Below are positions 1 to 4,902 of a DNA stretch of 7,620 bases, piece after piece; the stretch's first letter is position 1, and each line of letters starts with the position of its first letter. This DNA comes from Bacillota bacterium (GTDB taxonomy: Bacteria; Bacillota; Clostridia; Peptostreptococcales; Anaerovoracaceae). The DNA is taken from assembly GCA_017537495.1 (NCBI GenBank), contig JAFYKS010000110.1:1-7620 (forward strand). Direction: 5' to 3'. The notes under the pieces were generated by a model. The model saw nothing but the letters and a program-made list of their open reading frames with translations. It made no database searches and was not told the origin of the DNA. Made by a program: the position numbers and the translations under genes.

Positions 1-2
1 CA

Positions 3-107
3 ATTATTCATGATTATATGGTGTGCTTTTATAATCCGAACCCTGCGGATCAGCGAAAGTACTCCAAATGGCCAAAAAATAAGGATTTGGAGTACCAAGC
101 CACGTAA
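3..107 (+). CDS. Possible C-terminal tail of an unidentified protein (5' end outside the window)
   Basis: Reading from base 3, the plus strand stays open for 34 codons and ends at TAA 105-107. The peptide runs IIHDYMVCFYN, then PNPADQRKYSKW, and ends DLEYQAT. It has no start in the window, so it could only be the end of a gene that begins upstream. The family is not recognisable. The HDY-x3-FYN beginning and the EY near the end faintly recall the C-termini of IS3-type transposases, where a D-Y-x-x-x-F/Y-Y-N stretch precedes P-x-E-Y, but the match is too short to trust. A frame of this length is also open by chance fairly often. A perfect inverted repeat lies inside it, which is unusual for coding DNA. 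Treat as tentative. Confidence 0.28.
   Translation: MIHDYMVCFYNPNPADQRKYSKWPKNKDLEYQAT
59..95. repeat. Perfect 11-bp inverted repeat with 15-nt loop
   Basis: GTACTCCAAAT (59-69) is matched exactly by its reverse complement ATTTGGAGTAC (85-95), separated by 15 bases rich in A. No T-run follows, so it does not look like an intrinsic terminator in either direction. It could be an operator, an RNA hairpin at the 3' end of the upstream transcript, or the trace of a small mobile element. The symmetry is seen directly; the role is unknown. Confidence 0.6.
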
Positions 108-131
108 GCCGCGGGGAAACGCAATTTACCC

Positions 132-159
132 TTGTATTTTCGACAATTTTCGCTATAAT
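132..159 (+). promoter_or_regulatory. Probable vegetative promoter of the helicase gene
   Basis: A perfect -10 box TATAAT lies at 154-159, preceded at 16 nt by TTGTAT (132-137), which matches only the TTG of the -35 consensus. Transcription would start near 166, giving a leader of about 50 nt before the ATG at 219. No riboswitch-like structure is evident in that leader. Confidence 0.5.
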
Positions 160-218
160 TAAGAAAAGAATATGCGTTCGAAACGTAAGTTTGCAAAGAA
201 AAAGGGGAATGACAGCAC

Positions 219-2381
219 ATGGAAGACTTATTATACAATTTAAACGAAGCACAGCTGGAGGCGGTGACTGCCACAGAAGGGTACATCAGGGTTATCGCGG
301 GGGCAGGCAGCGGCAAGACGCGGGCACTGTCCCACCGGTTTGCGTATCTGGTAAACGAAGTGGGGATTTTGCCGGGGAATATATTGTGCGTTACATTCAC
401 CAATAAGTCCGCCAACGAGATGCGTCAGAGAATCCATCAGCTGACAGGGGACAACGACACGGGATATATCAACACCTTCCACGGATTTTGCGTGTCAATT
501 CTGCAGGAGGACAGCCATGCAGTGCAGTACCCGAAGAATTTCCTGGTGCTGGACAACTCGGACATCGATGCCATGCTGAAAATCATCTACGAGGAGCGGG
601 GGCTGACCCTGCGGGACAAAACCTTCAGCAAGGCCCGCGACATGATCGAAATCCAGAAGCTGTTCAAGGTGCCGGAGTATTATCTGGACCTGATCAACCT
701 GTCCCTGGAGGACCTGAAGGCCAAGTACCAGGCGGCTACGGAAACGGACGACATCATCTTTTATGGCTACCTGTGGCAGCAGAAGAAGTGTTTCGGCCTG
801 GACTATAACGACCTGATCAAGTTCAGCCTGTATATTTTCCGGGAGAACCCGGACATCCGCCTCAAGTGGCAGCAGCGGCTGGAGTACATCATGATCGACG
901 AGTTTCAGGATATCGACGGACTTCAGTACGAGCTCATGTGCGTGCTGGCGGGTTACCACCGGAACCTGTTCATCGTGGGCGACCCGGACCAGACCATCTA
1001 CACCTGGCGAGGAGCCAACGTGAAGTACCTGCTGGATTTTGAGCAGAACTTCCCGGGCACCCGGACCATCATGATGATGGACAACTACCGGTCCACACCG
1101 CAGATTCTTGCGGCTGCCAATGCGCTCATCGCACGCAACTCCCATCGTCTCCCAAAATCTCTGCTCCCGACTCTTCCGGCAGGTCCTGCGGTGGTCTGCC
1201 ATCATGGGGAAACGTCTGCAGCGGAAGCAGACTGGATTGCGGCTCGTATGCAGCAGCTTCATGAAGAGGGTGTGCCGTACCGGGATATGACCGTGCTTTA
1301 CCGGGCGCACTACGTAACACGGAGCGTCGAGGAGTCTTTGCTGAGAGAAAAAATACCGTATACCATATACAGCGGCGTGCAGTTCTTCGGACGTATGGAG
1401 ATCAAGGATGCTCTCTCCTATCTGCGGCTCATCGCATACCGTGATGACCTGTCCTTCCTGCGGGTATGCAACGTGCCGAAGCGGAACCTGGGCCAGCGGC
1501 GTATGGAGTTCCTGGCGGCCTATGCTGAGGCTCACAGCTGCAGTCTCTATGATGCACTGGTACGGACTGTGGATGAAGAAAAAGAACTCTTCCGTGGCAC
1601 CAAGGCGAAGGAGTTTATCCGGCTGATTGAGTCCATGACAGAGCATGCGGAGGACCGTCCTGTTTCCGAACTGCTTGCGGAAGTGCTGGACAAAAGCGGC
1701 TACGAGACCATGCTCCGCACCGAGGGCAGCCAGGAACGTCTGGACAACCTGGCGGAGCTGAAGCAGTCCATTCACATCTACGAAACCACCTGCGGAGAAG
1801 AGTGCACCCTGGAACATTACCTGACCCACGTGGCGCTCTTTACCAACAGCGATGCGGAAGACACCGGTGACAAGGTGAAACTGATGACCGTTCACACCGC
1901 CAAAGGTCTGGAGTTTCCGTACGTTTTCCTCTGCGGTATGAACGAGGGAATCTTCCCCTCCCGCAAAGTAAACACCTTGGAGGGTATGGAGGAAGAACGG
2001 CGCCTGGCCTTCGTTGCTCTGACCCGTGCTGAAAAGGCGTTGTTCCTGACGGAGGCGGAAGGCCGCAACTTCGACGGTTCGCCGCGGTATCCATCCCGGT
2101 TCCTCCTGGACATCGGACCGGAACTCCTGGAATATACCCGCAAACCTTCCGACACCCTGATAAAAGATGCAGCTCGCCACATCGAAACTGCCGAGCGATT
2201 CCTTGCGGCAAGCTCGGAGGATGGCTTGCTGGCTGCAGGAGACCGCATCCGCCATGCCATCTTTGGTGAGGGAACCGTCATCAGCATCGACCGGGACAAA
2301 CAGGCCTGGATTATCCAGTTCGACAATATGGAAACCACCCGGATGATAACCTTTAGAGCGAAGCTGGAAAAATTACAGTAA
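219..2381 (+). CDS. PcrA/UvrD-type superfamily 1A DNA helicase
   Basis: This is an ATP-driven 3'-5' DNA helicase or translocase of the UvrD/PcrA/Rep group, a cytoplasmic enzyme class used in repair and in clearing replication or transcription obstacles. All hallmark motifs are present in order: Q motif LNEAQLEAV (residues 8-16), Walker A AGAGSGKT (27-34), motif Ia TFTNK (near 59-63), Walker B DEFQD (227-231), motif III GDPDQTIYTWRGA (254-266), motif IV NYRST (289-293), motif V VHTAKGLEF (558-566) and motif VI EEERRLAFVALTRA (591-604). Residues 673-720 (GDRIRHAIFGEGTV and onward to LEKL) match the Tudor-like C-terminal domain of PcrA, which in known PcrA contacts RNA polymerase. At 720 aa it is full length for the family. 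The ATG at 219 follows AAAGGGG (201-207), an 11-nt spacing. pcrB and ligA, frequent partners of pcrA, are not next to it, so it may be a PcrA paralogue; the symbol is left blank. It ends at a shared convergent terminator. Confidence 0.93.
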   Translation: MEDLLYNLNEAQLEAVTATEGYIRVIAGAGSGKTRALSHRFAYLVNEVGILPGNILCVTFTNKSANEMRQRIHQLTGDNDTGYINTFHGFCVSILQEDSHAVQYPKNFLVLDNSDIDAMLKIIYEERGLTLRDKTFSKARDMIEIQKLFKVPEYYLDLINLSLEDLKAKYQAATETDDIIFYGYLWQQKKCFGLDYNDLIKFSLYIFRENPDIRLKWQQRLEYIMIDEFQDIDGLQYELMCVLAGYHRNLFIVGDPDQTIYTWRGANVKYLLDFEQNFPGTRTIMMMDNYRSTPQILAAANALIARNSHRLPKSLLPTLPAGPAVVCHHGETSAAEADWIAARMQQLHEEGVPYRDMTVLYRAHYVTRSVEESLLREKIPYTIYSGVQFFGRMEIKDALSYLRLIAYRDDLSFLRVCNVPKRNLGQRRMEFLAAYAEAHSCSLYDALVRTVDEEKELFRGTKAKEFIRLIESMTEHAEDRPVSELLAEVLDKSGYETMLRTEGSQERLDNLAELKQSIHIYETTCGEECTLEHYLTHVALFTNSDAEDTGDKVKLMTVHTAKGLEFPYVFLCGMNEGIFPSRKVNTLEGMEEERRLAFVALTRAEKALFLTEAEGRNFDGSPRYPSRFLLDIGPELLEYTRKPSDTLIKDAARHIETAERFLAASSEDGLLAAGDRIRHAIFGEGTVISIDRDKQAWIIQFDNMETTRMITFRAKLEKLQ

Positions 2382-2385
2382 ACAT

Positions 2386-2419
2386 AAAAAGCGACATATC
2401 ACTGATATGTCGCTTTTTT
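2386..2419. terminator. Bidirectional intrinsic terminator between convergent genes
   Basis: A perfect 15-bp stem pairs 2386-2400 with 2404-2418 around a 3-nt ACT loop. On the plus strand it ends in a run of six T (2414-2419) just after the helicase stop; on the minus strand it ends in a T-run just after the flavoprotein stop at 2422. The A/T flanks let one hairpin serve both genes. Confidence 0.93.
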
Positions 2420-2421
2420 CG

Positions 2422-3801
2422 TTACTTCATTTTTTCTCTGGCTTTATCGAGAGCCTTCTTGTACGGCATAATCATGCCTTCGTTCATCTTGTTGCCCATC
2501 TTGCCTTTCAGCTTCGGATTGGACATGAGTGCGCCCACCAGGTACATGGCCATCATGCGGCCCCGGTTCTTCTGTGGGAAGTCGTACTGGCCGTGGGCTT
2601 TGTAGAACTTGTGGTCTGCTTTCATCATGCCCTGCATGGTCCAGATCAGATCGCGGAAAATCTTCATGCCGCCGATGCCGTAGAAGTTCTGCGGCGGATT
2701 GTACTTCTGGCCCAGAGCATAATTCAGAGACTCAGCCATCCGGTCAATTTCATGATTCGGATCGAATTCATCGGTTGCCACACCCGCCAGGAAGTTGCCG
2801 CCTACCTGCGCACGGCCTTCGATAATCATCTGCAGGTTGAATTCTTTGCTGTAATCGCCGGAAACAAGATATCCCATTGGCATGCCCATGGTCACGGTCC
2901 GGTGGCCGTTGCAGAACTGGCGGTCGTCATAGAGCTTAAACCGGGAACCCATGGAATGATCGCGGATGGTGAAGGCATATACGATGGCCTCGCCGGTCTG
3001 AATTTCATTACGCAGGTAGGCGTCGAAACCGTCCTTATAAATACACTTGCCGTCCACTGCGCAGTTGAAGCAGCCAAGGCAGCCGCCTTTGAACGGGTAC
3101 TCGGCGATATTCACAACCCTTGATTTTCTCGGCAAAACATCCCGGAACCGGCGTATCATATCCTCCAGCTGGGTGTCTCCGTCGCGGAGATCGGCCACGA
3201 TGACCACATCGCCAGACTTGTCCGCGGTGTCTGAACCGCAGGATTCGACAGAATCAGGCACCGCAGGTACCGTCACCGGTTTATGAGCCGGTGCTTCTGC
3301 AGGTGCAGTAAGCGGCTCGTATGCGTCGTGTTCCGCGCTCCAGCACACGTAGTCGAAGAAGGATTCGGCTTCCTTCTGGCCTTTTTCTGTGGTCAGGTCA
3401 TCCATGTCTGCAGACAGACCTCGAATGTATTTGAGCCCCAGATCTTTGCAGTTGTCTTCCACATAACGATGAGCGGTCACGTCGTAAAAGTGTTTGGAAG
3501 TGGACAGCTGGGTAGCATATTTTCCGGCAGTATTTACACCGTGGGTCTTCATCAGTTCAATGAACTTATGAAGCTGATATGGTGCGATGAAGGTGTATAC
3601 CGGATAAGAGAAGAGCAGCAGATCCGCTGCCTCAATGGCCGCAGCAGTTTCGGTGAAATCCTTTTCGTAAGACTTGATTTTCTGACCTGCGTGCAGCACC
3701 GTAAATTCATGTTCCGGATGGAGAATTTCCAGATACCGGACGGTCTGCAGGGTCACACTGTATTCGCCTTTCGGGCTTCCGTTTATTACTAAAATTTTCA
3801 T
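2422..3801 (-). CDS. Two-domain flavodoxin-fold / iron-sulfur flavoprotein (NAD(P)H-dependent oxidoreductase-like)
   Basis: This is a predicted soluble redox flavoprotein of 459 aa, probably FMN-binding; its substrate is unknown. Residues 1-159 form a flavodoxin-like domain with the phosphate-loop signature INGSPKG (6-12) and a flavin-side loop FSYPVYTFIAP (64-74). A Pro/Ala-rich linker (about 160-197) joins it to a second flavodoxin-like domain. That domain carries Cys241, 244, 247 and 253 (C-x2-C-x2-C-x5-C), the spacing of the compact [4Fe-4S] motif of archaeal and clostridial iron-sulfur flavoproteins (Isf). The second domain lacks a recognisable phosphate loop at the equivalent place (DLRDGDTQ, 204-211), so flavin binding may rest with domain 1 and the cluster with domain 2. 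A basic, Met-rich tail (about 370-459) contains HKFYKAHGQYDFPQK. The start at 3801 is supported by GGAG at 3811-3814 on the minus strand, 9 nt upstream. The gene appears monocistronic and converges with the helicase. Confidence 0.82.
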   Translation of the reverse strand: MKILVINGSPKGEYSVTLQTVRYLEILHPEHEFTVLHAGQKIKSYEKDFTETAAAIEAADLLLFSYPVYTFIAPYQLHKFIELMKTHGVNTAGKYATQLSTSKHFYDVTAHRYVEDNCKDLGLKYIRGLSADMDDLTTEKGQKEAESFFDYVCWSAEHDAYEPLTAPAEAPAHKPVTVPAVPDSVESCGSDTADKSGDVVIVADLRDGDTQLEDMIRRFRDVLPRKSRVVNIAEYPFKGGCLGCFNCAVDGKCIYKDGFDAYLRNEIQTGEAIVYAFTIRDHSMGSRFKLYDDRQFCNGHRTVTMGMPMGYLVSGDYSKEFNLQMIIEGRAQVGGNFLAGVATDEFDPNHEIDRMAESLNYALGQKYNPPQNFYGIGGMKIFRDLIWTMQGMMKADHKFYKAHGQYDFPQKNRGRMMAMYLVGALMSNPKLKGKMGNKMNEGMIMPYKKALDKAREKMK

Positions 3802-3837
3802 GGTATCATGCTCCGTATCTTTTAAAAATTTATTACA

Positions 3838-3846
3838 ATTATATCA
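3838..3846 (-). promoter_or_regulatory. Extended -10 promoter of the flavoprotein gene
   Basis: On the minus strand the sequence reads TGATATAAT, a TGn extension plus a perfect TATAAT (3838-3843). No good -35 is seen about 17 nt upstream, which is acceptable for an extended -10 promoter. Transcription would start near 3831 and give a leader of about 30 nt before the ATG. Confidence 0.55.
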
Positions 3847-3888
3847 TACTGTACGAAAAAGTGAGCACAGAAAGAAAAAAATTTCCTT

Positions 3889-3917
3889 TCATAGTTTGTA
3901 CAGCACTGCACACAATA
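3889..3917 (+). promoter_or_regulatory. Candidate promoter of the N/Q repeat gene, possibly forespore (sigma-G/F) type
   Basis: TCATA (3889-3893), a 17-nt spacer and CACAATA (3911-3917) resemble the sigma-G consensus GHATR and CATnHTA with one mismatch in each box. Read as a vegetative promoter, AATAAT (3914-3919) is a fair -10 but no -35 is convincing. The implied start near 3924 falls at the edge of the ribosome binding site, which weakens the case. This is an inference from consensus matching alone. Confidence 0.25.
3897..3912. promoter_or_regulatory. Operator-like dyad in the divergent promoter region
   Basis: TGTACAG (3897-3903) and CTGCACA (3906-3912) form a 7-2-7 dyad with one mismatch. 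It lies between the two divergent start codons and overlaps the candidate promoter of the N/Q repeat gene. The form suits a dimeric regulator, but no regulator gene is nearby and short imperfect dyads occur by chance. Confidence 0.25.
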
Positions 3918-3939
3918 ATCACTGAGGAGGGATGAAACT

Positions 3940-4113
3940 ATGAAAGAATATGAAAACAAGAACCAGAACAACACCAACAAGCAGTCCAACAATCAGAACA
4001 ACAACCAGAACAATAACCAGAATAACAATCAGACCAATAAGCAGAACAACAAGCAGAATAACAAGCAGTCCAATAATCAGTCCAACAACCAGAACTGCAA
4101 GTACGACTACTAA
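3940..4113 (+). CDS. 57-aa Asn/Gln/Lys-rich tetrapeptide-repeat microprotein
   Basis: ATG at 3940 follows a very strong ribosome binding site, GAGGAGGG (3924-3931), with 8-nt spacing, and the frame closes at TAA 4111-4113. The protein has a short head MKEYENKNQNN, ten tandem units of form x-N-N/K-Q (residues 12-51, units TNKQ, SNNQ, NNNQ and NNKQ), and a tail NCKYDY with the only cysteine and two tyrosines. There is no signal peptide or membrane segment. Nearly all residues are polar, so it should be disordered or, like other N/Q-rich chains, able to self-associate. It has its own terminator. Similar small N/Q-rich proteins in spore formers are often linked to sporulation, but I cannot assign a family and the function is unknown. 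Alternating synonymous codons (AAC/AAT) keep the protein pattern while the DNA diverges, which suggests selection on the protein. Confidence 0.75.
   Translation: MKEYENKNQNNTNKQSNNQNNNQNNNQNNNQTNKQNNKQNNKQSNNQSNNQNCKYDY
3973..4092 (+). repeat. Ten tandem 12-bp units inside the N/Q microprotein gene
   Basis: Exactly 120 bases divide into ten 12-bp units of the form (A/T)NC-AAY-AAN-CAG, each encoding one x-N-N/K-Q tetrapeptide. Every unit ends in CAG. Units differ mostly at third codon positions, so this is an ageing in-frame minisatellite and not a recent slippage product. Confidence 0.85.
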
Positions 4114-4140
4114 TTTCACAAAACGCTATATCATCGAAGG

Positions 4141-4171
4141 AAAAGAGCAGAAAATATCTGCTCTTTTCTTT
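4141..4171 (+). terminator. Intrinsic terminator of the N/Q microprotein gene
   Basis: The 11-bp stem AAAAGAGCAGA (4141-4151) pairs with TCTGCTCTTTT (4157-4167) around the loop AAATA, and the T-rich tail continues to 4171. It lies 27 nt after the stop of the microprotein gene and directly abuts the promoter of the next operon. Confidence 0.88.
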
Positions 4172-4198
4172 GCATTAAGTGCCAATTTGTTATATAAT
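4170..4198 (+). promoter_or_regulatory. Vegetative promoter of the three-gene membrane operon
   Basis: TTGCAT (4170-4175), a 17-nt spacer and a perfect TATAAT (4193-4198) form a sigma-A-type promoter. The -35 keeps only TTG but the spacing is ideal. The -35 begins in the T-tail of the preceding terminator. Transcription should start near 4205, leaving a leader of about 25 nt that holds the ribosome binding site GAGGG (4219-4223). Confidence 0.6.
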
Positions 4199-4230
4199 GA
4201 AAGGAAGTATATATATGTGAGGGAATTGGC

Positions 4231-4887
4231 ATGGATACTGAAATTCGCGAATGGTTCGATGAAATCTGGGCATACTGTGAAGAAAACTGGGTGGCAGTGC
4301 TGGCTTTTGCCGGAGTGGCACTGGTTTTGCTGCTCTCTGTTGTGCTGATCAGCGCGGCAAAGCGTGAAGACCGGAAGGCTCTGCAGGAACAGGATGTACA
4401 GGAAACCGGGGCGGAGGAGATTTTGCCGGATGTGGAACCAGAACCGGAAACTGAAGATGAAGCGGAATCGGAAACTGAAACTAAGCCTGAGATGCAGGCG
4501 CAGGAACCGGCAGAGACCGGAGAATTGCAGGAAGCTGCCATGGGTATGGTTGACAGCCTGGTGAAGAGCATGGAAAGAGCAGCAGGAGCCTCCGGACAGA
4601 AGGTGGAATCTATCGAGCTGAAGATTGAAAAAGCTCAGCTGACCATCCGCTATGCAGGCGATGCCGAAAAAAACGTAACAGAAGATTTGCTTGCGGAAAA
4701 AACCTCTAAGGAAGAAACTGCAGCAGCTGACGCAGAAGTTGAAGCTGCAGCGGAGCCTGAAACTGAAAAGACTGATTTTGCAGAAAATTCCGGACGCCCG
4801 AAGCGGTTCGGATTTGACAATATGAATACGGCACGTTCCGGCCGGGTTTATACCGAAGAGGAACTGCTGGATCAGATTAAAGACTAA
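4231..4887 (+). CDS. Acidic single-pass membrane protein of unknown function
   Basis: I do not recognise the family of this 218-aa protein. It has a short acidic N-terminus rich in Trp (residues 1-20, W8, W13, W20), one membrane helix (about 21-43), then KREDRK (44-49), whose positive charges place the long C-terminal part in the cytoplasm. Residues 50-100 are Glu-rich low complexity. A more ordered stretch (about 101-143, from EAAMGMVDSL to LTIRYAG) looks like helix then strand. Another acidic linker follows, and a distinctive basic-aromatic end: RPKRFGFDNMN (about 189-199), then RSGRVYTEEELLDQIKD. The pattern of tether, flexible linker and short conserved-looking end suggests an adaptor that binds partners at the membrane. 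The ATG at 4231 is preceded by GAGGG with 7-nt spacing. It is first in an operon, 15 nt ahead of the zinc-ribbon gene. Confidence 0.85.
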   Translation: MDTEIREWFDEIWAYCEENWVAVLAFAGVALVLLLSVVLISAAKREDRKALQEQDVQETGAEEILPDVEPEPETEDEAESETETKPEMQAQEPAETGELQEAAMGMVDSLVKSMERAAGASGQKVESIELKIEKAQLTIRYAGDAEKNVTEDLLAEKTSKEETAAADAEVEAAAEPETEKTDFAENSGRPKRFGFDNMNTARSGRVYTEEELLDQIKD

Positions 4888-4902
4888 ATAGCGGAGGCAG
4901 AC

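Noticed and set aside
108..218. The leader upstream of the helicase considered as a riboswitch or small RNA
   Set aside because: No stable long stem or terminator-like hairpin with a T-run is visible; only a promoter and a ribosome binding site can be supported.
495..2255. A 586-residue open frame on the minus strand opposite the helicase
   Set aside because: Long antisense frames arise from the codon bias of a GC-rich coding strand. The plus strand encodes every helicase motif, so this is a shadow.
2407..3123. A 238-residue plus-strand frame opposite the flavoprotein
   Set aside because: It starts in the terminator hairpin, lacks a ribosome binding site and has a His-rich composition typical of antisense shadows; the minus strand carries the flavodoxin and cysteine motifs.
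3932..3939. An earlier ATG (3932) just after the GGAGG as the start of the N/Q gene
   Set aside because: It reads Met-Lys-Leu-stop. The ATG at 3940 has correct 8-nt spacing and opens the 57-codon frame.
3973..4092. Tandem 12-bp repeats considered as a CRISPR array or iteron-type origin
   Set aside because: There are no spacers between units, the period is exactly four codons, and the units vary mainly at synonymous positions inside an open frame with its own ribosome binding site.
3919..4119. A 66-residue minus-strand frame that is almost entirely Val/Leu/Ile and looks like a membrane peptide
   Set aside because: It is the mirror of the Asn/Gln codons of the plus-strand repeat gene (AAC/AAT and CAG read backwards give Val/Ile and Leu). 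The plus-strand gene has the ribosome binding site and terminator; this frame begins inside the divergent gene's signals without any of its own.
3950..4348. A 132-residue plus-strand frame beginning Thr/Arg-rich and running across the terminator
   Set aside because: It is the shifted reading of the same 12-bp repeats, has no ribosome binding site, crosses a strong terminator and a promoter, and enters the next gene out of frame.
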